Source: an uncultured Bacilli bacterium
GTDB taxonomy: Bacteria; Bacillota_I; Bacilli_A; RF39; UBA660
Length of the DNA stretch: 64,000 bases
Assembly (NCBI GenBank): GCA_947631135.1
Contig: CANRKE010000001.1
Span: forward strand, 8,644-72,643
Direction: 5' to 3'
Shown here: piece after piece, positions 8,557 through 16,580 of the stretch
How positions within the stretch are numbered: the first letter of the stretch is position 1
Layout: every line of letters begins with the position of its first letter
Position numbers and translations under genes: made by a program
The notes under the pieces: generated by a model
Database searches by the model: none
Seen by the model: the letters and a program-made list of their open reading frames with translations, nothing else
Told to the model about the DNA's origin: nothing

Positions 8557-9096
8557 CTATTTTGAAGCTTTCTTTCCTTCTTTACGACGGATTATTTCAT
8601 TTTTGTATTTTATTCCTTTTCCTTTATAAGGTTCAGGTGGTCTTATTCCACGAATCTTAGCTGCATATTCACCAACTTCTTGTTTGTCAATACCACTAAT
8701 TTTAATTTCAGTATTACTAATACCTTCAACTTTTAAACTGCTTGGTATTTCTATTTCAACAGGATGTGAGAAACCAGCTTTGATTGCTAATTTATTTCCT
8801 TTTAATTGGAAATTATAACCAACACCTACTATTTCTAAAGATTTATCGAAACCTTTACTAACACCGTCTATCATATTTTTAATATTTGCATTAGTTGTAC
8901 CATGCATTTGTTTAGAAGTTTTAATGTCATTTTTACGTGTTGTATAAACTTTTCCTTCTTCAACTTTAACATCTATACAATTTGCAATATTTAAACTAAG
9001 TTCACCTTTTGGACCTTTAACTGTTAATGTATTATTTTCTATATTAACACTTACACCTTCAGGTATACTCAACACTCTATTTCCTATACGACTCAT
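8557..9096 (-). CDS. rplF: Large ribosomal subunit protein uL6
   Basis: uL6 lies near the sarcin-ricin loop and the factor-binding site. It is 179 residues long with two repeated uL6 folds; the conserved second-half motif IRPPEPYKGKGIKY is present. It starts MSRIGNRVLSIPEGV, matching family N-termini. It stands 20 bases from both rpsH and rplR, in standard order. Confidence 0.98.
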   Translation of the reverse strand: MSRIGNRVLSIPEGVSVNIENNTLTVKGPKGELSLNIANCIDVKVEEGKVYTTRKNDIKTSKQMHGTTNANIKNMIDGVSKGFDKSLEIVGVGYNFQLKGNKLAIKAGFSHPVEIEIPSSLKVEGISNTEIKISGIDKQEVGEYAAKIRGIRPPEPYKGKGIKYKNEIIRRKEGKKASK

Positions 9097-9117
9097 CAGG
9101 ACACCTCCTCTTATCGT

Positions 9118-9519
9118 CTACCATACGTAAGCCAGTACTTCTCCACCAATATTTTCTAAACGTGCTTGTTTATCAGTCATTATTCCTTTTGATGTAGATA
9201 TTATAGCAATACCTAAACCATTTAAAACTCTTGGAATTTCATCTGATTTAACATATACACGTAGTCCTGGTTTAGAAATACGCTTAAGTCCAGTAATTAC
9301 TCTTTCTTTATTTTGTCCATATTTAAGTGATAATACTATCATGTCATCTTGATTATCGTGTTTTTCTATTTTGTAATCTATTATATATCCTTCTTCTTTA
9401 AGAATATTTGCAATTTGAATTTTTATTTTAGAAGCTGGAACTTCTACTTTTTTATATCGCATAATGTTTGCATTACGTATTCTTGTAAGCATATCTGCGA
9501 TTGGATCAGTTAATACCAT
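9118..9519 (-). CDS. rpsH: Small ribosomal subunit protein uS8
   Basis: uS8 binds helix 21 of 16S rRNA early in assembly and in many bacteria represses the spc operon by binding its mRNA. The 133-residue protein begins DPIADMLTRIRNA and ends with STSKGIMTDKQARLENIGGEVLAYVW; the STSKG segment is the rRNA-contact motif. It follows rpsN after a 20-base gap with a GGAGG site. Confidence 0.98.
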   Translation of the reverse strand: MVLTDPIADMLTRIRNANIMRYKKVEVPASKIKIQIANILKEEGYIIDYKIEKHDNQDDMIVLSLKYGQNKERVITGLKRISKPGLRVYVKSDEIPRVLNGLGIAIISTSKGIMTDKQARLENIGGEVLAYVW

Positions 9520-9539
9520 AATAATCCTCCCTTCACTTA

Positions 9540-9725
9540 TTACCAGCTAGACTTTTTAACACCAGGAATTTGTCCCTTAGATGCTAATTCTCTAAAGCAA
9601 ATACGACATAATTTAAATTTGCTCATAACAGCATGTGGTCTTCCACATCTTTCACATCTTGTGTATTCACGAACTTTATATTTTGGCTTTCTTTGAGCTT
9701 TTATAATCATACTTTTTTTTGCCAT
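9540..9725 (-). CDS. rpsN: Small ribosomal subunit protein uS14, zinc type
   Basis: uS14 is essential for assembly of the 30S head. This is the short 61-residue zinc form, with CERC and CRIC pairs holding zinc. The zinc-free long paralogue seen in some Firmicutes is not in this window. It lies between rplE and rpsH, as usual. Confidence 0.98.
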   Translation of the reverse strand: MAKKSMIIKAQRKPKYKVREYTRCERCGRPHAVMSKFKLCRICFRELASKGQIPGVKKSSW

Positions 9726-9747
9726 CTATTTTTCCTCCTTAATAAGA

Positions 9748-10287
9748 CTACTTCTTAAAAGGAATTCCAATTCCATTTAATAAGTCAAATGCTTCTTCAT
9801 CAGTCTTAGCTGTTGTAACGATTACTATATCCATACCACGTACTTTAACAACATCGTCAAATACAATTTCAGAAAATATTAATTGTTCTTTAATTCCTAA
9901 TGTATAATTACCACGTCCATCAAAACTTTTTCTAGATACTCCTCTAAAATCCTTAACACGAGGAAGAGAAATACTAATTAGTTTTTCAAGGAAATTATAC
10001 ATATTATCTCCACGTAAAGTTACTTTGCATCCGATTGCTTGACCTTCTCTTACTTTAAATCCAGCTATTGATTTTTTAGCTCTAGTTATAATTGGTTTTT
10101 GACCTGTAATCAATGCTAGATCATGCACTGCTGCATCAATTAATTTTGAATTTGTTGTAGCGTCACCTACACCCATATTAACGACAATTTTTTCTATTTT
10201 AGGAACTTCCATAACTGATGAATAGTTATGTTTTTCTTTTAAACTAGGAACAATCTCATTTAAATATTTTTCTTTTAGGCGGTTCAT
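9748..10287 (-). CDS. rplE: Large ribosomal subunit protein uL5
   Basis: uL5 binds 5S rRNA and forms bridge B1b with uS13. The sequence (179 residues) contains the conserved KIVVNMGVGDA, TGQKPIITRAKKSIAGFKVREG and RDFRGVS segments. No truncation or insertion is seen. It follows rplX after a 19-base gap. Confidence 0.98.
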   Translation of the reverse strand: MNRLKEKYLNEIVPSLKEKHNYSSVMEVPKIEKIVVNMGVGDATTNSKLIDAAVHDLALITGQKPIITRAKKSIAGFKVREGQAIGCKVTLRGDNMYNFLEKLISISLPRVKDFRGVSRKSFDGRGNYTLGIKEQLIFSEIVFDDVVKVRGMDIVIVTTAKTDEEAFDLLNGIGIPFKK

Positions 10288-10306
10288 AAATTACCCTCCT
10301 TCTTTC

Positions 10307-10615
10307 CTATGCTAATTTTGAATTAGATTTTTTTGTTACTCTTACTTTTTTACCATCTTTATCTAATTCTTTTCCAATTCTTGTTCTTTTATTTTCTTTT
10401 GGATCATAGATCATTACATTAGATGCATGTATAGGTGCTTCTACTTCTACTTTTCCACCTTCTACACCAGCTCTAGGTTTAATATGTTTTGTAACCATAT
10501 TAATTCCTTCGACAACTACTTTGTTGTTGCGTCTATCTGTAGCGATTATTTTTCCAACTTTATTTTTATCTTTACCAGCAATAACAATAACTTTGTCATC
10601 TTTTTTTAAGTACAT
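10307..10615 (-). CDS. rplX: Large ribosomal subunit protein uL24
   Basis: uL24 initiates 50S assembly and sits near the peptide exit. The KOW motif is visible as KDDKVIVIAGKDKNKVGKI, and the central GINMVTKHIKP is typical. It is 102 residues long, between rplN and rplE, with GGAGG before the ATG. Confidence 0.98.
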   Translation of the reverse strand: MYLKKDDKVIVIAGKDKNKVGKIIATDRRNNKVVVEGINMVTKHIKPRAGVEGGKVEVEAPIHASNVMIYDPKENKRTRIGKELDKDGKKVRVTKKSNSKLA

Positions 10616-10636
10616 ATTTTTTTCCTCCTTTTAAGG

Positions 10637-11005
10637 CTAAATTACTTCTTTTGCAAGAGATACAATTCTCATGAAGTCTTTATCCCTAAGTTCACGAGCT
10701 ACTGGACCTAAAACACGTGTTCCTACTGGAGATTTATCATCTTTAATAATAACGCATGCATTATCATCAAATTTGATATAACTTCCATCTTTACGTCTTG
10801 CTCCAGCTTTGCTTCTTACAACTACTGCTTTAACAACTTTTCCTTTTCCAATTGTTCCACCTGGGATAGCTTTTTTTACAGTTCCTACAACTATATCACC
10901 AATACCTCCAGTTTTAACTTTACTTCCTCCTAATACACGGATAACCATAAGTTCTTTTGCACCAGAGTTATCAGCAACTTTTAATATACTTTGTTGTTGA
11001 ATCAT
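10637..11005 (-). CDS. rplN: Large ribosomal subunit protein uL14
   Basis: uL14 forms intersubunit bridges B5 and B8 and is the docking site of the silencing factor RsfS. The 122-residue sequence starts MIQQQSILKVADNSGAKEL and carries the conserved VVRSKAGARRKDGSYIKFD and GTRVLGPVARELR segments. This is standard in length and position. Confidence 0.98.
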   Translation of the reverse strand: MIQQQSILKVADNSGAKELMVIRVLGGSKVKTGGIGDIVVGTVKKAIPGGTIGKGKVVKAVVVRSKAGARRKDGSYIKFDDNACVIIKDDKSPVGTRVLGPVARELRDKDFMRIVSLAKEVI

Positions 11006-11035
11006 TCCTGTAATCCTCCTTCCAGCTAATACCTA

Positions 11036-11293
11036 TTATAATATTACTGCTTTTTCAATTACTTCTACTAATTCATATCTTTTAGTTTTAGATAATGGTC
11101 TTGTAAAAGCAATTCTTACTCTGTCACCAATGTTTGCTTCATTGTTTTCGTCATGTGCAGCATACTTTTTAGAATATTTTACTCTTTTTCCATATTTTGG
11201 ATCTTTTTTATATGTTTCAACTAATACTGATATTGTTTTATCACTTTTGTTGCTTACGACAGTTCCAATTAATTCACGTCTTTTTCTTTCCAT
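11036..11293 (-). CDS. rpsQ: Small ribosomal subunit protein uS17
   Basis: uS17 is an OB-fold protein binding helix 11 of 16S rRNA. Its 85 residues include RRELIGTVVSNKSDKTISV and the family signature GDRVRIAFTRPLSKTKRY. It lies 6 bases from rpmC and 30 bases from rplN. Confidence 0.98.
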   Translation of the reverse strand: MERKRRELIGTVVSNKSDKTISVLVETYKKDPKYGKRVKYSKKYAAHDENNEANIGDRVRIAFTRPLSKTKRYELVEVIEKAVIL

Positions 11294-11299
11294 AAACGC

Positions 11300-11500
11300 C
11301 TAGTCCTCCCTTTCTTCAAGTTCACGTTCTCTTAATATAGTTTTTAAACGTGCAACTGTTTTTCTTAATTCTTTAATTCTTGAAGGTTTTTCTAATGTAC
11401 CGTTCGCTTTTTGGAAACGTAAATTAAACAATTCTTCTGTGCATTCTGAAATTTTCTTATTTATTTCTTCAGTGGTTAAATTTCTAATTTCATTAACCTT
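11300..11500 (-). CDS. rpmC: Large ribosomal subunit protein uL29
   Basis: uL29 lies at the exit tunnel, where trigger factor and SRP dock. I start at the ATG at 11500 (MKVNEIRNLTTEE), which gives the usual 66 residues and is preceded by GGTGGTGAG; the frame is open further upstream but only inside rplP. The family motif LFNLRFQKANGTLEKPSRI is present. Confidence 0.96.
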   Translation of the reverse strand, partial: KVNEIRNLTTEEINKKISECTEELFNLRFQKANGTLEKPSRIKELRKTVARLKTILRERELEERED

Positions 11501-11504
11501 CATA

Positions 11505-11924
11505 TTACTCACCACCATTTTCCTTTTTAACAAATTTACATTTGATTGGTAGTTTATGGCTTGCAAGTCTTAAGGCTTCACGTGCAACTTCTTCGCTGAC
11601 TTCATCAATTTCAAACATGATTTTACCTTCTTTGACTACTGCAACCCATTCTTCTACATTACCTTTACCTTTACCCATACGAGTTTCTAATGGTTGTTTT
11701 GTAAGAGCAAGGTGTGGAAATATATTAATCCAAACTTTACCACCACGTTTCATGTAACGAGTCATGGCAATACGAGCTGCTTCTATTTGTCTTCCTGTTA
11801 TCCATGCCCCTTCTTTTGCCATAAGACCATATGAACCAAAATGTAATTCTGTATTACCTTTTGCTTTACCTTCATAACTTAATCTATGTGGCTTTCTGTA
11901 TTTAGTTCTTTTTGGCATTAACAT
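11505..11924 (-). CDS. rplP: Large ribosomal subunit protein uL16
   Basis: uL16 organises the A-site tRNA region of the 50S subunit. The start at 11924 (MLMPKRTKYRKPHR) fits GGGAGG at 8 bases and the family length (139 residues). The conserved GSYGLMAKEGAWITGRQIEA and GKGKGNVEEWVAVVK segments are present. The start overlaps the end of rpsC by 23 bases, so translation of the two is probably coupled. Confidence 0.97.
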   Translation of the reverse strand: MLMPKRTKYRKPHRLSYEGKAKGNTELHFGSYGLMAKEGAWITGRQIEAARIAMTRYMKRGGKVWINIFPHLALTKQPLETRMGKGKGNVEEWVAVVKEGKIMFEIDEVSEEVAREALRLASHKLPIKCKFVKKENGGE

Positions 11925-12579
11925 TTTTATTACCTCCCTTATTTTCTTTTGAAGGAAGTATTTCACCTTTGTAAATCCATACCTTTACACCAATTTTACC
12001 ATAAGTAGTATCAGCTTCACTTATTGCATAATCTATATCAGCTCTAAGTGTGTGTAGAGGTGTATTACCTTCTGAGTAACCTTCACTACGAGCCATATCA
12101 GCTCCACCTAAACGTCCTGAAACTAAAGTTTTAATTCCTTTTGCTCCAGCTTTCATAGTGTTTCTAATTGCTCTTTTTTGAGCATTTCTAAATGAAACTC
12201 TGTTTTCGATTTGATGAGCTATATTATCAGCAACTAATTTAGCAACCAAATCAGGTTTTTTAATTTCCATAATAGAAATTGTAATATTTTCATTGACTAA
12301 CTTACTTAATTCATTTTTAAGTTTTTCAACATCTTCTCCACCATGTCCAATTATGACACCAGGTTTTGATGTATTTATAGTCACTTCGCATGATTTTTCA
12401 TTTCTTTCAATAATAATTGAAGCAACACCAGCATCTTTTAATTTTTTATCTAAATATTTACGAATTTTAATATCGTTATTTAAATATTTAGCAAAATCTT
12501 TTTTAGATGCATACCATTTAGACTCCCAATCTTTATTGATACCAATTCTAAATCCATTTGGATTGACTTTTTGTCCCAT
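11902..12579 (-). CDS. rpsC: Small ribosomal subunit protein uS3
   Basis: uS3 forms part of the mRNA entry tunnel and helicase site of the 30S head. The 225-residue protein begins MGQKVNPNGFRIGI, has a type II KH domain with KPGVIIGHGGEDVEKL, and the C-domain motif RLGGADMARSEGYSEG. Its C-terminal tail is Lys/Asn-rich and overlaps rplP. Confidence 0.98.
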   Translation of the reverse strand: MGQKVNPNGFRIGINKDWESKWYASKKDFAKYLNNDIKIRKYLDKKLKDAGVASIIIERNEKSCEVTINTSKPGVIIGHGGEDVEKLKNELSKLVNENITISIMEIKKPDLVAKLVADNIAHQIENRVSFRNAQKRAIRNTMKAGAKGIKTLVSGRLGGADMARSEGYSEGNTPLHTLRADIDYAISEADTTYGKIGVKVWIYKGEILPSKENKGGNKNVNAKKN

Positions 12580-12591
12580 TAGTATACCTCC

Positions 12592-12930
12592 TTATTTTGT
12601 TTTATAACCTACAACTATAGTTATATGACTTGTTCTTTTATCATGACGATCAATATGACTTCTTGAACCAAATCTAATTCTTTTTAGAACAGGTCCACAA
12701 TCAACATATGCTTCTTTAACATATAATTTTGATACGTCCATTCCTAAATTGTTATCTGCATTTGCAACAGCAGAAGTTAACACTTTTTTAATTATTCTTG
12801 ATGATTTTTTATTTTTATTATCCAATATTTGTTCTGCTTCACTAACACTTTTACCACGAATTAAATCGATAACTAAACGTGTTTTTCTAGGAGCAGTTAA
12901 TATAGTTTTTGCACTTGCTTTTGCGTCCAT
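12592..12930 (-). CDS. rplV: Large ribosomal subunit protein uL22
   Basis: uL22 has a long beta hairpin that lines the peptide exit tunnel and is a site of macrolide-resistance changes. I choose the ATG at 12930 (MDAKASAKTIL, 112 residues): GGGAGG lies 9 bases upstream, whereas the earlier ATG at 12939 directly abuts it. The hairpin region reads CGPVLKRIRFGSRSHIDRH, followed by the conserved KRTSHITIVV. Confidence 0.95.
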   Translation of the reverse strand: MDAKASAKTILTAPRKTRLVIDLIRGKSVSEAEQILDNKNKKSSRIIKKVLTSAVANADNNLGMDVSKLYVKEAYVDCGPVLKRIRFGSRSHIDRHDKRTSHITIVVGYKTK

Positions 12931-12948
12931 TATAAGCATCCTCCCTAA

Positions 12949-13221
12949 CTATTTTTTATTTTTGTCATCGCCATGTCCACCAAATTTACGTGTTGGAGAG
13001 AATTCACCTAGTTTATGTCCTACCATATCTTCAGTTACATATACAGGTATAAATTCTTTACCATTATGTACCGCAAATGTGTGACCAACAAATTCAGGAT
13101 AAATTGTTGAACGGCGTGACCATGTTTTAATTACTTGTTTTTTCCCAGATTCGTTCATTTCATTGACTCTTTTTAGTAATTTTTTAAATACATAAGGTCC
13201 TTTTTTTAAACTTCTTGCCAT
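12949..13221 (-). CDS. rpsS: Small ribosomal subunit protein uS19
   Basis: uS19 pairs with uS13 in the 30S head. It has 90 residues, begins ARSLKKGPYVFKKLLKRV and contains the conserved GHTFAVHNGKEFIPVYVTEDMVGHKLGEF region with PTRKFGGHG near the end. Standard position between rplB and rplV. Confidence 0.98.
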   Translation of the reverse strand: MARSLKKGPYVFKKLLKRVNEMNESGKKQVIKTWSRRSTIYPEFVGHTFAVHNGKEFIPVYVTEDMVGHKLGEFSPTRKFGGHGDDKNKK

Positions 13222-13238
13222 ACTTTACTCATCCTTTC

Positions 13239-14072
13239 CTATTTTTTCTTACGGCGACTAACTATCAATTTGTCAGAAGCTTTATTTTTCTTACGAGTTT
13301 TATAACCAAGTGCTGGTTTACCCCAAGGAGTAAGAGGTCCTTTTCTCCCGATTGGAGCTCTACCTTCACCACCACCATGAGGGTGATCATTAGGGTTCAT
13401 AACAGAACCACGTACTGTTGGTCTAACACCCATGTGACGTTTACGTCCTGCTTTTCCTACATGTACTAGTTCGTGATCAAGATTTCCTACACCACCAATA
13501 GTTGCATAACATGTTCCAAGTATTAATCTTGTTTCTCCACTTTCTAGTCTTACCATAACGTATTTATCTTCACGTCCTAGTATTTGAGCACTTGCTCCTG
13601 CACTACGTGCGATTTGTCCACCTTTTCCTGGTTTTAATTCAATATTATGAATTATAGTACCAACAGGAATATTTGATAGTGGTAATGCATTACCTATTTT
13701 GATATCTGCATTTTCGCCACTCATTATTTTGTCTCCTACCTTTAATCCGTTAGGAGCTATTATGTATCTTTTTTCTCCATCTACATATTTTATTAAAGCA
13801 ATGTTAGCTGTTCTATTTGGATCGTATTCAATAGATGAGACAACACCTTCAATATTTAATTTATTTCTTTTGAAATCAATTACACGATATTTTCTTTTTG
13901 CCCCACCACCTTGGTGACGAACAGTAATTCTACCTTGGTTATTACGACCTGCATTTTTGTTTAATGATACTACTAGACTTTTTTCAGGAGTTGATTTTGT
14001 TATTTCATCATTAATCAGTCTACTCATTCCACGAGTACCATTAGTAATTGGTTTTAATTTTCTAACTGGCAT
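13239..14072 (-). CDS. rplB: Large ribosomal subunit protein uL2
   Basis: uL2 is a primary 23S rRNA binder needed for subunit association and peptidyl transferase activity. The 277-residue protein has the OB-like and SH3-like domains; the conserved NDHPHGGGEG loop, holding the functionally important His, is intact. The C-terminus GKPALGYKTRKKNKASDKL is typical. It is located between rplW and rpsS. Confidence 0.98.
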   Translation of the reverse strand: MPVRKLKPITNGTRGMSRLINDEITKSTPEKSLVVSLNKNAGRNNQGRITVRHQGGGAKRKYRVIDFKRNKLNIEGVVSSIEYDPNRTANIALIKYVDGEKRYIIAPNGLKVGDKIMSGENADIKIGNALPLSNIPVGTIIHNIELKPGKGGQIARSAGASAQILGREDKYVMVRLESGETRLILGTCYATIGGVGNLDHELVHVGKAGRKRHMGVRPTVRGSVMNPNDHPHGGGEGRAPIGRKGPLTPWGKPALGYKTRKKNKASDKLIVSRRKKK

Positions 14073-14093
14073 AATTATCCTCCTTGTCTAACA

Positions 14094-14378
14094 TTAGTCG
14101 AAATTAATTTCATTACCTTCGGCTAATTTAACAATTGCTTTTTTGTATTTTGAAGTTTTATATGGTGTTCTACCATATCTTTTATTTTTAGGTTTAACGT
14201 TTATAGTGTTTACTTCACTAACTTTAACGTTAAATATTTTTTCAATAGCTTGTTTTATTTCAATTTTATTTGCTTTTGTACTAACTTTAAAAGTATATGA
14301 ATTTTCTTGATCTTTTAAGTTTGTACTTTTTTCTGTTACTATTGGAGCAATAATGATATTTCTATAATGATTCATCAT
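14094..14378 (-). CDS. rplW: Large ribosomal subunit protein uL23
   Basis: uL23 is at the exit tunnel and is the main ribosomal contact of trigger factor. It has 94 residues, IIIAPIVTEKST near the start and VNTINVKPKNKRYGRTPYKT in the loop that reaches the tunnel. Two consecutive ATG codons (14378 and 14375) are possible; the first overlaps the rplD stop codon as TAATG. Confidence 0.97.
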   Translation of the reverse strand: MMNHYRNIIIAPIVTEKSTNLKDQENSYTFKVSTKANKIEIKQAIEKIFNVKVSEVNTINVKPKNKRYGRTPYKTSKYKKAIVKLAEGNEINFD

Positions 14379-15004
14379 TATTTAAGCACCTCCTCAATTT
14401 GTTTAATTGCATCTTTTTCAACTAACATAATATCTGAATTTACGATGTCTAATGTATTTATTTCATCTGGTAATAATATTAATACATTTGTTAAATTTCT
14501 AGATGCTAATATTAATTTTTCATCTAATTCTGATACTACTATTAATAGTTTTTTATCTGCTAATTTTAAATCCTCTAATATTTTAACGAAGTCTTTAGTT
14601 TTACCACTTTCACATTTTATACTATCAATTGCAAATAATTCTTTATCAGTATATTTATATGATAGTGCAGAAAGTAAAGCTAATCTTCTTTCTTTTTTGT
14701 TCATTTTTTTCTTGTAACTTCTTGGTGTAGGTCCAAATACTGTTGCTCCACCTCTAAATTGTGTAGCACGTATACTACCTTGTCTTGCACGACCTGTTTC
14801 TTTTTGACGCCATGGTTTTCTTCCACCACCGCTTATTTCACTACGTCCTTTAGTTTTTGCTGTTCCTTGTCTTAGACTTGCTAATGAAAGTACTAAATGA
14901 TTATGTAATACTGCATCATTTTTTTCTATATTCCAAATTTTATCATCAATGCTTATGCTTTCTAATGTTTCACCTTTTTGATTTAAAAGAGATATTTTAC
15001 TCAT
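14378..15004 (-). CDS. rplD: Large ribosomal subunit protein uL4
   Basis: uL4 has an extended loop in the exit tunnel and, in many bacteria, represses the S10 operon through its leader. The loop is visible as SEISGGGRKPWRQKETGRAR followed by QGSIRATQFRGG; where many uL4 proteins have QKGTGRAR, this has QKETGRAR. The length is 208 residues. It lies 19 bases from rplC and overlaps rplW by one base. Confidence 0.98.
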   Translation of the reverse strand: MSKISLLNQKGETLESISIDDKIWNIEKNDAVLHNHLVLSLASLRQGTAKTKGRSEISGGGRKPWRQKETGRARQGSIRATQFRGGATVFGPTPRSYKKKMNKKERRLALLSALSYKYTDKELFAIDSIKCESGKTKDFVKILEDLKLADKKLLIVVSELDEKLILASRNLTNVLILLPDEINTLDIVNSDIMLVEKDAIKQIEEVLK

Positions 15005-15023
15005 TCAAATTCCTCCTTATTTA

Positions 15024-15734
15024 TTATGCTTCAGTATTTTGTTCTACTGGTTCTGTATTAGAATCGGCATTATATGATACTAATTCATTTGGAACATTTT
15101 TATTACCTTCATTTTTAACAGCAGTTTTAATCATAACTAAAGACTTTTTAGCACCTGGAACATTACCTTTTATAAGTAAGCATCCATTTTCCATATCTAC
15201 ACTTACAACTTCCAAATTTTGGATTGTAACTGTTTCTACACCCATGTGTCCTGGTAATTTCTTACCTTTGAATACACGCATTGGTCTCATTGTTCCCATT
15301 GAACCTGGTCTTCTATGATAGTGAGATCCATGTCCCATAGGTCCACGACTTTGGTTGTGGCGTTTAATAACACCTTGGAACCCTTTACCTTTTGTAGTTC
15401 CTGTAACATCAACTATTTCACCAGCTTCAAATAAATCAGCATGTAATTCTTGACCTAGTTCATAGTTTGTAATGTCTACACCTCTAAACTCTCTTAAGAA
15501 GCGCTTAGGTGTAGTGTTTGCTTTTTTGAGATGACCCATTTTAGCCTTATTAGATAGAACTTCTCTTTGATCATCAAAAGCTAGTTGTATTGATTCATAT
15601 CCATCGTTTTCAATTGTTTTTATTTGTGATACAACGTTAGTACCAACATAAACAACTGTAACAGGAATCAATTTACCATCTTTGTTGAAAACTTGAGTCA
15701 TTCCAATCTTACGACCTAAGATTCCTTTTTTCAT
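15024..15734 (-). CDS. rplC: Large ribosomal subunit protein uL3
   Basis: uL3 starts 50S assembly and its central loop approaches the peptidyl transferase centre, visible here as GPMGHGSHYHRRPGSMG. The start MKKGILGRKIGMTQVF is canonical. The protein is 236 residues, slightly longer than usual, because of an acidic tail (NADSNTEPVEQNTEA) after the conserved core. Confidence 0.98.
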   Translation of the reverse strand: MKKGILGRKIGMTQVFNKDGKLIPVTVVYVGTNVVSQIKTIENDGYESIQLAFDDQREVLSNKAKMGHLKKANTTPKRFLREFRGVDITNYELGQELHADLFEAGEIVDVTGTTKGKGFQGVIKRHNQSRGPMGHGSHYHRRPGSMGTMRPMRVFKGKKLPGHMGVETVTIQNLEVVSVDMENGCLLIKGNVPGAKKSLVMIKTAVKNEGNKNVPNELVSYNADSNTEPVEQNTEA

Positions 15735-15748
15735 TTTTCTTCCTCCTA

Positions 15749-16060
15749 TTATTTATTTATTATTTTTATTTCAACACCGCTTGGTAAATCCAAATGAGCT
15801 AACGCATCAATTGTTTCTTTACTTGGGTTATTGATGTCAATTAATCTTTTGTGAGTACGCATTTCAAATTGTTCACGACTATCTTTGTCTTTGTGTACAG
15901 CACGTAATATTGTATATTTTTGAATTTCAGTTGGTAGTGGGATTGGCCCGCTAACTAAGCCACCAGTTCTTTTTACTGTTTCAACTATTTTGATAGCAGC
16001 TTTATCTAAAATTCTGTGATCATAAGCTTTTAGCTTAATTCTTACTTTTGTACTTGACAT
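15749..16060 (-). CDS. rpsJ: Small ribosomal subunit protein uS10
   Basis: First gene of the superoperon. uS10 is a 30S head protein that also acts as NusE in antitermination. It has 103 residues, with KVRIKLKAYDHRILDKAA at the start and the conserved GPIPLPTEIQKYTILRA segment. A 130-base leader with conserved-looking helices lies upstream, and the ribosome binding site GGGGAGGA precedes the ATG. Confidence 0.98.
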   Translation of the reverse strand: MSSTKVRIKLKAYDHRILDKAAIKIVETVKRTGGLVSGPIPLPTEIQKYTILRAVHKDKDSREQFEMRTHKRLIDINNPSKETIDALAHLDLPSGVEIKIINK

Positions 16061-16193
16061 TTCTTATCCTCCCCTCGCCTATATCTTGTATAGACTAGCT
16101 CCGAGCAAAAACCTGTACTTTTTCGGTAAGTAAATTATCAACTTAACCTGGAGTATCAGCAACCTTGCACATCCTCGCCGTCAAACATTAATA
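16061..16193 (-). promoter_or_regulatory. Structured leader of the S10 operon
   Basis: The roughly 130-base untranslated leader is visibly richer in G and C than its surroundings. Read on the minus strand it contains GGTTAAGT ... ACTTACC, which form a hairpin with one bulge, then GTACAGGTTTTTGCTCGGAGC and a distal ACTCC that can pair with CGGAG. Firmicute S10 leaders are known sites of feedback by uL4 or of antitermination. I infer this role from position and structure and have not matched it to a covariance model. Confidence 0.5.
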
Positions 16194-16223
16194 AGTATAA
16201 CATAAAAATCCCTTAAAAATCAA
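16194..16223 (-). promoter_or_regulatory. Promoter of the ribosomal superoperon
   Basis: On the minus strand TTGATT (16218-16223), an 18-base spacer and TATACT (16194-16199). It is the only good promoter seen ahead of the 27-plus genes that follow. Confidence 0.6.
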
Positions 16224-16404
16224 GAAAAAATTAAATATTTTTTTAAAAAATTTGTCTATACATAATATAATTATATTTAATTTAAAAAATTATAGTATTA
16301 TTTTATTTTTAATTTATTGATTTGCTTATATAATATATTTATTTTGTTTTAATGTATATTTTTAATATTTATACACAAAAAAGACATAATTCGACAAATT
16401 ATTA

Positions 16405-16434
16405 TTTACTAATAGATTATAATATTAGTATAAT
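16405..16434 (+). promoter_or_regulatory. Putative promoter of the 24-codon gene
   Basis: TTTACT (16405-16410), 18-base spacer, TATAAT (16429-16434), about 40 bases before the small open reading frame. The stretch 16224-16404 between this and the S10 promoter is almost pure A/T and I see no gene in it. Confidence 0.45.
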
Positions 16435-16472
16435 TTAAAGGCTTCACTAAAAATTTAAGGAGGAATAGTTAT

Positions 16473-16547
16473 ATGTATATTGATATGATTGAAGATGATG
16501 ATCTAGAATTTTTTAATGAGTATATTCATAGATCAAGTATTTACTAA
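16473..16547 (+). CDS. 24-residue acidic peptide, stand-alone small gene
   Basis: A complete small transcription unit: promoter-like sequence, a perfect AAGGAGG at 16457-16463, ATG at 16473, 24 codons, TAA, then a terminator four bases later. The peptide begins MYIDMIEDDDLEFFNEY and ends in SSIY. It is acidic in the middle and has no membrane segment, so it does not resemble a type I toxin. I know no family. Alternatives are a regulatory small RNA that happens to contain an open frame, or the remnant of a longer gene. The spacing of ribosome binding site and terminator argues that it is translated. Confidence 0.5.
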   Translation: MYIDMIEDDDLEFFNEYIHRSSIY

Positions 16548-16550
16548 AAA

Positions 16551-16580
16551 AATATAAGTTGTGGTAGCTTATATTTTTTG
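16551..16580. terminator. Bidirectional intrinsic terminator
   Basis: Stem AATATAAG/CTTATATT with a 9-base loop, followed by T runs on both strands. It ends the 24-codon gene on the plus strand and gpmI on the minus strand; the gpmI stop codon lies within the stem. Confidence 0.8.
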
